Source: an uncultured Aquabacterium sp. (GTDB taxonomy: Bacteria; Pseudomonadota; Gammaproteobacteria; Burkholderiales; Burkholderiaceae_C). Taken from it: DNA of 7,660 nt. The notes below the pieces were generated by a model. It worked only from the letters and a program-made list of their open reading frames with translations. It searched no databases and was not told the origin of the DNA. The translations under genes were made by a program, and so were the position numbers. Below, piece after piece: positions 1 to 6,830 of this stretch. The number at the start of each line of letters is the position of its first letter. Position 1 is the stretch's first letter. Location of the stretch: contig CALAKR010000089.1 in assembly GCA_937923225.1 (NCBI GenBank), forward strand, positions 1 to 7,660, read 5' to 3'.

Positions 1-470
1 CCAGTGACCGTGAGCGTGTGCTGCTGCCGCTGGTCGATGCCGCGGCCCGGCCGCCGTCACCAGGCTCCATCGGGGCGGGTGCAGACCCGGAAGCACGCCT
101 CACGCGCGCCCTGCGCGACAGCCTGCACCGTGTGCTCTCGCGCCTGCGCGCCGGGCAGGTGCTGCTGGCATCGGTCGGTGCGGTGGCACCCTTCGTGGGC
201 CTGCTGGGCACCGTCTGGGGCATCTACCACGCCATGATGGCCATCAGCGCCGAAGGCGCCGCCACGCTCGACAAGGTGGCTGGCCCGGTGGGCGAGGCCC
301 TGATCATGACCGCCGTGGGCCTGGCCGTGGCCATCCCCGCCGTGCTGGCCTACAACGTGTTCGGCCTGCTGGTGTCCTCCTGCGAGGCCGATCTGGAAGG
401 CTTCGCGCACGACCTGCGCGAGACTCTGCTGGGCAGCCGGCGCGAGCGCCCGGCGCTCGACAACGAGTAA
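1..470 (+). CDS. exbB: MotA/TolQ/ExbB proton channel family protein, ExbB-like (5' end missing)
   Basis: Inner-membrane proton channel subunit that, with ExbD, uses the proton motive force to energise TonB for uptake across the outer membrane. The frame is open from base 3 with no stop, so the gene starts before the window; 155 residues are visible. A charged cytoplasmic stretch is followed by two hydrophobic helices at about visible residues 51-74 (with the family motif GLLGTVWGIYHAM) and 95-120 (GEALIMTAVGLAVAIPAV). These match TM2 and TM3 of ExbB/TolQ, including the polar Thr in each helix. A short cytoplasmic tail ends the protein. The first TM helix and N-terminus lie outside. exbD follows after 23 nt on the same strand, which supports ExbB. 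TolQ is the alternative, but the ExbD neighbour and absence of tolA/tolB in the window make it less likely. Confidence 0.9.
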   Translation, partial: SDRERVLLPLVDAAARPPSPGSIGAGADPEARLTRALRDSLHRVLSRLRAGQVLLASVGAVAPFVGLLGTVWGIYHAMMAISAEGAATLDKVAGPVGEALIMTAVGLAVAIPAVLAYNVFGLLVSSCEADLEGFAHDLRETLLGSRRERPALDNE

Positions 471-493
471 GCCCCCAGGGCAGTGCCGCCATC

Positions 494-952
<459 letters not shown>

Positions 953-974
953 TGGGATGACCGTCGTGGCGGCT

Positions 975-996
975 GCCCCTCCCGAGCGGGAGGGGC
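975..996 (+). terminator. Strong hairpin after exbD, possible operon terminator without U-tract
   Basis: A perfect 9-bp stem, GCCCCTCCC (975-983) with GGGAGGGGC (988-996), closes a GAGC tetraloop; a T-G wobble can extend it by one pair. It starts 22 nt after the exbD stop, the expected place for an end-of-operon structure. No run of T follows (next bases are GCTCGCTC), so it is not a textbook intrinsic terminator. It may instead protect the 3' end or act with Rho. The structure is certain from sequence; the function is inferred. Confidence 0.55.
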
Positions 997-1183
997 GCTC
1001 GCTCATCACGACAACATCACTTCAAGTCCACCTGGATCTGTAATGGGGGTGTCGGCCGAGCGCCTTTGACGACGGGCGGCCTCTGAGCCTGGCCAGGGCA
1101 CGCTGCCCGACATCGACCGGGCTTCACACCGTGAGACAGCGTCCCAGCATTTCAGCGTAAACGGCCGCGCTTGTCACCCTCCC

Positions 1184-1204
1184 TGCCGGCCCAATGGGCG
1201 GGCA
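1184..1204. other. Near-perfect inverted repeat in the exbD-amn spacer
   Basis: The arms TGCC-G-GCCC and GGGC-G-GGCA surround an AAT loop. They give 8 pairs interrupted by one central G-G mismatch. The repeat is followed by TATTGC, so on the plus strand it resembles an imperfect terminator. It could equally be a regulator site, because it sits just upstream of the best, though weak, promoter-like match for amn. Structure seen directly; role unknown. Confidence 0.4.
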
Positions 1205-1274
1205 TATTGCACGGCATGGGAATCATTCATTGTCATCCTAGGGGGATTTCTGCGCACGGCGCTGTCGGGCGTTG

Positions 1275-1318
1275 GCCACAAAGCGCGCAGGGCGTGGCGC
1301 GGCGCCACCGCCGGGTGG
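1275..1318 (+). promoter_or_regulatory. Structured leader of amn with alternative hairpins
   Basis: Four short segments can pair in competing ways: GCCAC (1275-1279) with GTGGC (1294-1298); GTGGCGC (1294-1300) with GCGCCAC (1302-1308), almost one palindrome; and CCACC (1305-1309) with GGTGG (1314-1318) over a GCCG loop. The last stem ends 34 nt before the amn start codon. A 1-2, 2-3, 3-4 pairing order is typical of attenuators and some riboswitches, but no T-run follows, so any effect would more likely be on translation. In GC-rich DNA short complementary segments are common, so this may be chance. No known purine riboswitch core was recognised. Confidence 0.3.
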
Positions 1319-1352
1319 ACAATGAACCATCACAGACGCCCGGAAAGCTCGG

Positions 1353-2867
1353 ATGAGTGCAGGTTCTCCGGAGGCGCCCAAGAGCGCCTCGCAACGATTT
1401 GACAACGCGCAGGCCGCCTACGACCAGGTGCTGGCGCTCTACAACGGGCAGATCGCCTACCTCCGTGAAGCGCTCAAGCGCTTCGTGGCCGGTGAGCACT
1501 TCGACGAGCCGGTGCGCGCCAAGTACCCCTTCGTACGCATCCACACCGACACGGTGGCGCGCGCCGATTCACGGCTGTCCTACGGCTTCGTGGCGGGGCC
1601 GGGCACCTACGAGACCACGCTGACGCGGCCCGACCTGTTCGAGGACTACTACCGCGAGCAGTTCAGCCTGCTGCTCAACAACCACAACGTCTCCATCGAA
1701 GTGGGCCTGAGCAGCGAGCCCATCCCGGTGCACTTCTCGCTGGCCGAGAACGACTACATCGAGGGCAGCCTCACGCCCGAGCGCCGCGTGATGCTCAGCG
1801 ACCTGTTCGACCTGCCGGATCTGGCCTCGATGGACGATGGCATCGCCAACGGCACGCACAACGTCAAGGCCGGCGCCTCCAAGCCGCTGGCGCTGTTCAC
1901 GGCGCCGCGGGTGGATTACTCACTGCACCGGCTGCGCCACTACACCGGCACCTCGCCCGAGCATTTCCAGAACTTCGTGCTCTTCACGAACTACCAGTTC
2001 TACATTGACCAGTTCGTGCAGCTCTCGCACACCTTGATGCAGACGCCGCCGGACCCGGCCAATCCGCGTGACGACGACGACTGCATCGCCTTCGTCGAGC
2101 CGGGCAATGTGTTGACGCGCCGTGTGGGTGTGCCGCCCGAGGCCTTCGATGCGCTGGGTGCGGTGCCGCCGCGCCTGCCGCAGATGCCGGCCTACCACCT
2201 GATCCGCCGCGACCGCAGCGGCATCACCATGGTCAACATCGGGGTGGGGCCGTCCAACGCCAAGACGATCACCGACCACATCGCCGTGCTGCGGCCGCTC
2301 GCGTGGATCATGCTGGGGCACTGCGCCGGCCTGCGCACCTCACAGCAGCTGGGTGATTACGTGCTGGCCCACGGCTACGTGCGTGAAGACCACGTGCTGG
2401 ATGAAGACCTGCCGCTGTGGGTGCCCATCCCGCCGCTGGCGGAAATCCAGCTGGCGCTGGAAGGCGCGGTGGAAGATGTGACGCAGCTGCAAGGCTACGA
2501 GCTCAAGCGCATCATGCGCACGGGCACGGTGGCGTCCACGGACAACCGCAACTGGGAGCTGATGCCCCACCGCGAGCCCGAGCGGCGCTTCAGCCAGAGC
2601 CGTGCCGTGGCGCTGGACATGGAGAGCGCCACCATCGCGGCCAACGGTTTCCGTTTCCGCGTGCCTTATGGCACCTTGCTGTGCGTGAGCGACAAGCCGC
2701 TGCACGGCGAGATCAAGCTGCCGGGCATGGCCAATACCTTCTACCGCGAGCGGGTAGACCAGCATTTGCGCATTGGCTTGCGCGCGATCGAGCGTCTGCG
2801 TCACAACCGCACGGAACAGCTTCACAGCCGCAAGCTGCGCAGTTTCGCCGAGTTGGCATTTCAGTGA
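1353..2867 (+). CDS. amn: AMP nucleosidase
   Basis: Cytoplasmic enzyme that hydrolyses AMP to adenine and ribose 5-phosphate, adjusting the AMP pool and feeding purine salvage. The 504 residues match the Amn family (E. coli about 484) over the full length. The N-terminal domain (about residues 15-190) carries YPFVRI, DSRLSYGFVAGPGTYETTLT and SLAENDYIEG. The C-terminal nucleoside-phosphorylase-like domain (about 200-504) carries MVNIGVGPSNAKTITDH, WIMLGHCAGLR, the ribose-binding stretch ALDMESATIAANGFRFRVPYG (Glu424) and VSDKPLHGEIKLPG, whose Asp447 lies where the catalytic Asp is expected. The ATG at 1353 is preceded by GGAAAG five bases upstream, a usable ribosome site. The first 18 or so residues are a less conserved extension. 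It converges on the HigA-like gene, with 56 nt between the stops. Regulation may involve the structured leader upstream. Confidence 0.97.
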   Translation: MSAGSPEAPKSASQRFDNAQAAYDQVLALYNGQIAYLREALKRFVAGEHFDEPVRAKYPFVRIHTDTVARADSRLSYGFVAGPGTYETTLTRPDLFEDYYREQFSLLLNNHNVSIEVGLSSEPIPVHFSLAENDYIEGSLTPERRVMLSDLFDLPDLASMDDGIANGTHNVKAGASKPLALFTAPRVDYSLHRLRHYTGTSPEHFQNFVLFTNYQFYIDQFVQLSHTLMQTPPDPANPRDDDDCIAFVEPGNVLTRRVGVPPEAFDALGAVPPRLPQMPAYHLIRRDRSGITMVNIGVGPSNAKTITDHIAVLRPLAWIMLGHCAGLRTSQQLGDYVLAHGYVREDHVLDEDLPLWVPIPPLAEIQLALEGAVEDVTQLQGYELKRIMRTGTVASTDNRNWELMPHREPERRFSQSRAVALDMESATIAANGFRFRVPYGTLLCVSDKPLHGEIKLPGMANTFYRERVDQHLRIGLRAIERLRHNRTEQLHSRKLRSFAELAFQ

Positions 2868-2926
2868 TGAGGCCCCGAGCGCGGCACCTGCTGGCGCCGC
2901 CGCCCGGACATCATCGGGGCCGATCA
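2865..2926. terminator. Possible bidirectional terminator between amn and the HigA-like gene
   Basis: GGCCCCGA (2871-2878) is fully complementary to TCGGGGCC (2914-2921). TGAT (2865-2868) and ATCA (2923-2926) can extend the stem across a small internal loop. The arms therefore include the stop codons of both converging genes. The 35-nt loop can itself fold (GCGGC 2881-2885 with GCCGC 2896-2900). There is no T-run on either strand, so Rho-independent activity is uncertain. Confidence 0.4.
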
Positions 2927-3241
2927 GGCGGCGATGGCGGGCTCGGAAGCCTCGACGGCCACGGGCAGCACTTCACGCACGATCTGCTCGCCGGCCTGTT
3001 CCTGGGCCAGGGCCAGGTCGTAGGCGGTCTGCAGGTCCATCCAGTACTGGGCGGTGGTGCGGAAGAAGCGCGCCAGACGCAGGGCCGAATCAGGGCTGAT
3101 ACCGCGGCGTTCACGCACGATGTCGTTGACGCGAGGCGCCGGCACATGCAGGCGGATGGCCAGGGCGCTGGCCGACAGGCTGTAGCGCTCCATGAACTGT
3201 GTCCGCAGGATGGCGCCAGGGTGAACAGGTGTCTTGCTCAT
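2924..3241 (-). CDS. HigA-family XRE-type antitoxin-like DNA-binding protein
   Basis: A 105-residue cytoplasmic DNA-binding protein of the HigA/VapI antidote family. The N-terminus has the family opening PVHPGAILRTQFMERYSLSA. A helix-turn-helix spans about residues 22-44 (LSASALAIRLHVPAPRVNDI), followed by RRGISPDSALRLARFF and the conserved TTAQYWMDLQTAYDLALA. Only the last 20 residues (VLPVAVEASEPAIAA region) are variable. In a normal higBA locus the toxin HigB (about 90 residues) lies directly upstream of higA; here the 177 nt upstream encode no HigB-like protein, and the downstream gene is amn. It is therefore a solo member, which may repress its own promoter or other targets, or be the survivor of a lost toxin-antitoxin pair. 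No good ribosome site precedes the ATG. The family call is firm; the antitoxin role is not. Confidence 0.9.
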   Translation of the reverse strand: MSKTPVHPGAILRTQFMERYSLSASALAIRLHVPAPRVNDIVRERRGISPDSALRLARFFRTTAQYWMDLQTAYDLALAQEQAGEQIVREVLPVAVEASEPAIAA

Positions 3242-3418
3242 GGGTGAAACCGGGGTAAACCGCAGTGATTGTTGATCGTTTGATGCTATACCCGTACCGC
3301 TTAAAAAACTGTACGAATACAGACAATTGTATTAAATATCCCAGGGTTTTCCCATAGCTTTGCCCCTTCTTTTTGAGCGGTTGCATTTTGAAAGCTTCCT
3401 CGACACCATGAAGGGCCC
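3242..3418. promoter_or_regulatory. AT-rich divergent promoter/operator region with nested dyads
   Basis: This spacer separates the start codons of two divergent DNA-binding-protein genes. Positions 3301-3340 have only 9 G/C in 40 bases, against very GC-rich surroundings. Two overlapping dyads are present: CTGTA-CGAA-TACAG (3309-3322) and AATACA-GACAAT-TGTATT (3316-3333); the 8-bp palindrome ACAATTGT (3323-3330) lies inside. TATA at 3287-3290 could serve both directions: on the plus strand as an extended -10, TGCTATACC (3284-3292), and on the minus strand as TATAGC, whose -35 position (3308-3313) would fall in the first dyad. TTGAT occurs as a direct repeat at 3272 and 3280. The likeliest roles are autoregulation by the HigA-like protein or control by the Crp/Fnr protein; which one is not decidable by eye. 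Confidence 0.55.
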
Positions 3419-4213
3419 ATGAGCCGCGCCCCAGAGCTGTCTCCCCTGCACCTGATTCCGGCCCTGCGCTCCCACGTCTGGTTCGCGTCGTGCAGCCCCG
3501 AATTCCAGGAAGCCCTGGTGGACCGGTCGCGCGTGGTGCACCTGCGCAGCGGCGACCGCCTGTTTTCCCACGGCCCAGACGACGAGGCCCTGTGCTGCGT
3601 GCTGTCGGGCGCGCTGAAGGTGGGCTCGTTCAACCCTGACGACGAATCTCATCTGCTGAGCCTGTATGTCGAGCCCTACCAGTGGTTCGGCGAGATCTCG
3701 CTGATCGACCAGTTGCCCCGCAGCCAGGATGCGATGGCCGACGGCCCCGCCAGCGTGCTGGTGGCTTCGCGCGCGTCGCTGGAGCCCTGGCTGAACCGGC
3801 ATCCGCAGTACTGGCGCGACGTGGCCCGGCTGGCCTGCATGAAGCTGCGCGTGCTGGTGGTGATGATGGAAGACCACGCCACGCTGGCGCTGGACCAGCA
3901 GCTGGCGCGGCGCCTGTTGATGACGTCGACCAACTTCGCGATGAACTACCCCATGTCGTTCAAGCGCCATCTGCGCCTGCCGCAGGAGTACCTGGCGCGC
4001 ATGATGGGGGTGTCACGCCAGACCATCAACCGCGCGCTCAAGAGCCTGGCCGAAGAGGGCCTGATCGCGGTGCGCTATGCCGACATCGAGCTGCTGGACA
4101 TCCCCGCGCTGATGCGCCGTGCGGGCCCCGTGAACTCGGCGTTCATCGAGAGCCTGAAGGCGATGGAGGCCACGGCCGATCGCAGCATGGGCAAGGGCCC
4201 CACGCCGGACTGA
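3419..4213 (+). CDS. Crp/Fnr-family transcriptional regulator
   Basis: A 264-residue cytoplasmic transcription factor. A cyclic-nucleotide-binding-type beta-roll spans about residues 25-125 (VVHLRSGDRLFSHG, LCCVLSGALKVGS, WFGEISLIDQLPRSQDAMAD). A long dimerisation helix covers about 130-165, and a winged helix-turn-helix about 185-225 (LPQEYLARMMGVSRQTINRALKSL). Gly91-Glu92 and Arg101-Ser102 sit where CRP binds the cyclic phosphate, so cyclic-nucleotide binding is possible. The N-terminal Cys cluster of FNR is absent; Cys25, 59, 60 and 140 are scattered, so an oxygen-sensing FeS cluster is unlikely. The ATG at 3419 has AAGGG three bases upstream; spacing is tight but no better start exists. 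It diverges from the HigA-like gene and converges on purT with 28 nt between stops. The ligand and targets are unknown. Confidence 0.92.
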   Translation: MSRAPELSPLHLIPALRSHVWFASCSPEFQEALVDRSRVVHLRSGDRLFSHGPDDEALCCVLSGALKVGSFNPDDESHLLSLYVEPYQWFGEISLIDQLPRSQDAMADGPASVLVASRASLEPWLNRHPQYWRDVARLACMKLRVLVVMMEDHATLALDQQLARRLLMTSTNFAMNYPMSFKRHLRLPQEYLARMMGVSRQTINRALKSLAEEGLIAVRYADIELLDIPALMRRAGPVNSAFIESLKAMEATADRSMGKGPTPD

Positions 4214-4218
4214 CCCAA

Positions 4219-4245
4219 CTGAGGAAGGCGAGAGGAAGGCCTCAG
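4219..4245. other. Short inverted repeat and direct repeat between the Crp/Fnr gene and purT
   Basis: CTGAGG (4219-4224) pairs with CCTCAG (4240-4245), the latter overlapping the purT stop codon. GAGGAAGGC occurs twice, at 4221-4229 and 4232-4240. A 6-bp stem with a 15-nt loop is a poor terminator on either strand, yet it is the only structure seen between these converging genes. Confidence 0.25.
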
Positions 4246-5501
4246 GCTTGGCGCGGGCGCACCTTGCCGGCCGCTTCCTTGGCGCGGGCGCGGGCCGTGT
4301 CGATGTCGGCATCCACGGCCAGGGCCACGCCCATGCGGCGGCGCGTGAAACTCTCGGGCTTGCCGAACAGGCGCACATCGGCGCCGGGCACGCGCAGGGC
4401 ATCGGCCACGCCTTCGAACACGATGCCTTCGGCCTCGACGCCGCCATAGATCACGGCCGACGCGCCAGGCGAGCGCAGCGAGGTGTCCACCGGCAGGCCC
4501 AGGATGGCGCGGGCATGCAGTTCGAACTCGCTCTGCACCTGCGTGGACAGGGTGACCAGGCCGGTGTCGTGCGGGCGCGGGCTCACCTCGCTGAACCAGA
4601 CGTCATCGCCCTTCACAAAAAGCTCCACGCCGAACAGGCCCTGGCCACCCAGATCGTCGGTCACGGCCTTGGCGATCTCGCGGGCGCGCTGCAGGGCCTG
4701 GGGCGCCATGCGGCAGGGCTGCCAGCTTTCCACATAGTCACCCTGCACCTGCACGTGGCCGATGGGCTCGCAGAAGTGCGTGGTGATCTGGCCGTTGGCG
4801 TCGAGCGCACGCACGGTGAGTTGGGTGATCTCGTAGTCGAAATCGATGAAGCCTTCGACGATGACGCGGCCATGGCTGACGCGGCCACCGGCCATGGCGT
4901 AGTCCCAGGCTTTGGCGACGTCCTCCGGGCCGTTGAGCTTGCTCTGGCCCTTGCCGGACGAGCTCATCACCGGCTTGACGATGCAGGGGTAGCCAATGGC
5001 GGGGCGGCCGTTCGCGCCGTCGATGGCGGCCTGCAGCTCGGCCAGTGAATCAGCGAACACGTAGGGGCTGGTGGGCAGGCCGAGTGTCTCGGCGGCCAGG
5101 CGGCGGATGCCTTCGCGGTCCATGGTGAGGCGGGCGGCGCGGGCGGTGGGCACGACGCGCACGCGGCCTTCGGCTTCGAGCTTCTCCAGCTCGGGCGTGG
5201 CGATGGCTTCGATCTCGGGCACGACCAGCAGCGGCTGCTCTGTCTCGATCAGGGCGCGGAGCTGGGCCGCGTCGCTCATGGCGATGGTGCGGGCGTGGTG
5301 CGCCACCTGCTGGCCGGGTGCGTTGTCATAGCGGTCCACGGCGATGGTCTCGACGCCCAGGCGTTGCAGCGCGATCAGCACCTCCTTGCCCAGCTCGCCC
5401 GAGCCCAGCAGCATCACCTTGGTGGCGCTGGGGCTGAGCGGCGTGCCCAGGGCGGCTGGCTGAAAGGGCGCGGTGGGGGCGGGCAGGGTGGTACGGCTCA
5501 T
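4242..5501 (-). CDS. purT: Formate-dependent phosphoribosylglycinamide formyltransferase (GAR transformylase 2)
   Basis: ATP-grasp enzyme for the third step of de novo purine synthesis: GAR + formate + ATP gives formyl-GAR, independent of 10-formyltetrahydrofolate (the PurN route). The 419 residues align along the E. coli PurT (392). The N-terminal GAR-binding domain has [13 protein letters not shown] (30-41), AVDRYDNAP and VPEIEAIAT (94-102). The central ATP-grasp domain has [17 protein letters not shown] (171-187). The metal ligands are in GVELFV (Glu293) and [15 protein letters not shown] (Glu305). The C-terminal domain has RLFGKPE and RRRMGVALA. Homology begins around residue 18 ([13 protein letters not shown]), so the first 17 residues are an extension. 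No ribosome site is seen before the ATG, and the true start could be slightly downstream. It lies 30 nt after the histidine kinase gene on the same strand and may share its transcript. Confidence 0.97.
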   Translation of the reverse strand: MSRTTLPAPTAPFQPAALGTPLSPSATKVMLLGSGELGKEVLIALQRLGVETIAVDRYDNAPGQQVAHHARTIAMSDAAQLRALIETEQPLLVVPEIEAIATPELEKLEAEGRVRVVPTARAARLTMDREGIRRLAAETLGLPTSPYVFADSLAELQAAIDGANGRPAIGYPCIVKPVMSSSGKGQSKLNGPEDVAKAWDYAMAGGRVSHGRVIVEGFIDFDYEITQLTVRALDANGQITTHFCEPIGHVQVQGDYVESWQPCRMAPQALQRAREIAKAVTDDLGGQGLFGVELFVKGDDVWFSEVSPRPHDTGLVTLSTQVQSEFELHARAILGLPVDTSLRSPGASAVIYGGVEAEGIVFEGVADALRVPGADVRLFGKPESFTRRRMGVALAVDADIDTARARAKEAAGKVRPRQA

Positions 5502-5531
5502 GGTGCGTCGTCAAGTGGTGTGCCTCACAGT

Positions 5532-6830
5532 CTAGGGCAGGTTCAGCGGCAGGTTCACGGTGAAGCAACTGCCTTGCCCAGGCACGCTGTCGACGTGGAT
5601 CTCGCCGCCGAGCCGGTCGGTCAGGCGCGCGGCGATGGCCAGGCCCAGGCCGCTGCCTTCGCGGCCGCCCTGGCGCGCCTCGGGTAGGCGCACGAAGGGT
5701 TGGAAGATGCGGGCCTGCTCATCGGCGTCGATGCCCGGGCCGGTGTCCCGCACGGACAGGCAGGCCCAGCTGGTGCGGCTGGGGTCGGGCTGCAGGGTCA
5801 CGGTGATGCGGCCATGCGGTGTGTACTTCAGTGCGTTGACGAGCAGGTTGTCGAGCACCTGGCGCACGCGGTCCGGATCGCCCTGGGCGTGGTGCCAGGG
5901 GTGGGGCGGCTGCCCTTCGGGGGCTTCGGCCGGCAGTTGCAGCAGCAGTTCGAGCCCTTGCTGGCGGGCCTGCGGCAGGTGCTGCTCGCCGCTGGATCGC
6001 ACCAGGGCGGGCAGGTCGTAGCTGCGGTGCTCGATGGGCAGGTCGGGGTTGTCCAGCTGGTTGAAGGCGAGCAGGTCGCGCAGGTGGCGGTCAAGCTGCA
6101 CGGCCACGGCCTCCAGGCGCTGCACGGCGCGGGTGGCGCTGGCGTCCAGGGGACGTGCGGAAAGGAGCCCGACCGAGGACAGCATGGTCTGCAAGGGCCC
6201 GCGGATCTCGTGCGACAGCATGGCCAGCAGGCGCTCCTTGCCCTGGTGATGCTCGCGGTCGCGTTCGGCCAGCTCGCGGCGCAGGCGTACCATGAAGGTC
6301 AGCACCAGGATGAAGGTGGGCTGGGCCAGCAGGATGCCGGCCTTGGCCTGCATCAGCAGGTTGGGCTCGTCCAGGCGCGGGTAGGCCAGGCTGGCCACCA
6401 GTTGCACCACCAGCCCGCCGTACTGCAGCCAGCACAGCAGGGGGGCGCCGCGCTGGAAGCCTGCGAAGGCCGCCAGGTAGAACAGCGGCATGAACTGCGC
6501 CGTGGACAACAGGGAGTACAGGTGGTTGGAACTGGGCGCGAACAGGTTCAGGAACACCACGCCTTGCAGGTACAGGCCGGTGACCGCCATCACGCACAGC
6601 ATCGCGGGCGTGGACCAGGCAGGGCGCCGGTACAGCGCCCAGGCGGCCAGCAGCATCACCGCCGAGGCCAGGGGCATGCCGATGAGATCCCAGCGCCCGA
6701 TCAACTGATGCGGCATCTCCAGCAGCCACAGTGTCAGCACCGACAGGGCCACCATGGGCAGGGCCTTGAGCAGCAAGGGGTGCTGCAGTGGATCGACGGA
6801 GGGCAGCCAGTCGTGCCGGGGCGGCTTCAT
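5532..6830 (-). CDS. Sensor histidine kinase with six predicted membrane helices
   Basis: Membrane-bound sensor of a two-component system, 432 residues. Six hydrophobic segments at about residues 22-38, 48-67, 74-96, 106-124, 130-149 and 165-182 form the sensor region, with almost no periplasmic domain. This suggests sensing within the membrane or of a lipid or small-molecule signal (inference). A basic linker leads to the HisKA domain, LLAMLSHEIRGPLQTML, with phospho-acceptor His207. The ATPase domain has the N box RVRQVLDNLLVNALKY (Asn328, Asn332), G1 DTGPGI (362-367), F box IFQPFVR and G2 GSGLGLAI (392-399). All catalytic motifs are intact; HEIRGPL has Gly where Asn is commoner. The ATG overlaps the response regulator stop as ATGA, indicating translational coupling. 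purT follows. The sensory module was not recognised as a named domain, and the signal is unknown. Confidence 0.93.
   Translation of the reverse strand: MKPPRHDWLPSVDPLQHPLLLKALPMVALSVLTLWLLEMPHQLIGRWDLIGMPLASAVMLLAAWALYRRPAWSTPAMLCVMAVTGLYLQGVVFLNLFAPSSNHLYSLLSTAQFMPLFYLAAFAGFQRGAPLLCWLQYGGLVVQLVASLAYPRLDEPNLLMQAKAGILLAQPTFILVLTFMVRLRRELAERDREHHQGKERLLAMLSHEIRGPLQTMLSSVGLLSARPLDASATRAVQRLEAVAVQLDRHLRDLLAFNQLDNPDLPIEHRSYDLPALVRSSGEQHLPQARQQGLELLLQLPAEAPEGQPPHPWHHAQGDPDRVRQVLDNLLVNALKYTPHGRITVTLQPDPSRTSWACLSVRDTGPGIDADEQARIFQPFVRLPEARQGGREGSGLGLAIAARLTDRLGGEIHVDSVPGQGSCFTVNLPLNLP

Larger units (their letters stand above)
953..1352. other. Non-coding region between exbD and amn
   Basis: Four hundred bases without a credible gene. 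Besides the post-exbD hairpin at 975-996, it holds a short perfect hairpin at 1096-1108 (GGGCA, CGC loop, TGCCC), a larger near-perfect hairpin at 1184-1204, and a cluster of overlapping hairpins at 1275-1318 just before amn. A 61-codon GTG-started frame (1171-1356) runs through these structures into the amn start. It has no recognisable protein features and no ribosome site, so I do not call it a gene. The region probably carries the end of the exb transcript and the promoter and leader of amn. No convincing sigma70 promoter stands out; the best match is TTGCAC (1207-1212), 18 nt, TGTCAT (1231-1236), which is weak. Confidence 0.6.

Noticed and set aside
1207..1236. Promoter-like pair TTGCAC, 18 nt, TGTCAT upstream of amn
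   Set aside because: Only 3 of 6 and 4 of 6 consensus matches with a long spacer; not strong enough to list as its own feature.
1171..1356. 61-codon GTG-started frame in the exbD-amn spacer
   Set aside because: No ribosome site, no protein features, overlaps the hairpins and runs into the amn start codon.
2417..3247. Open frame of 276 codons on the plus strand through the end of amn and across the HigA-like gene
   Set aside because: It overlaps the conserved catalytic end of amn in another frame and has no recognisable motif; a composition artefact.
3272..3284. TTGAT repeated twice, considered as an FNR box
   Set aside because: An FNR box is the inverted arrangement TTGAT-N4-ATCAA; here the half-sites are direct repeats, and the nearby regulator lacks the FNR cysteines.
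3111..3386. 91-codon minus-strand frame covering the AT-rich spacer, considered as a HigB toxin or remnant
   Set aside because: The translation shows none of the RelE/HigB patterns, and its second half overlaps the HigA-like gene out of frame.
3408..3422. Four-codon frame (Met-Lys-Gly-Pro-stop) whose stop overlaps the Crp/Fnr start codon
   Set aside because: Too short to judge and easily expected by chance; no separate ribosome site. The real start at 3419 is better supported by the protein alignment.
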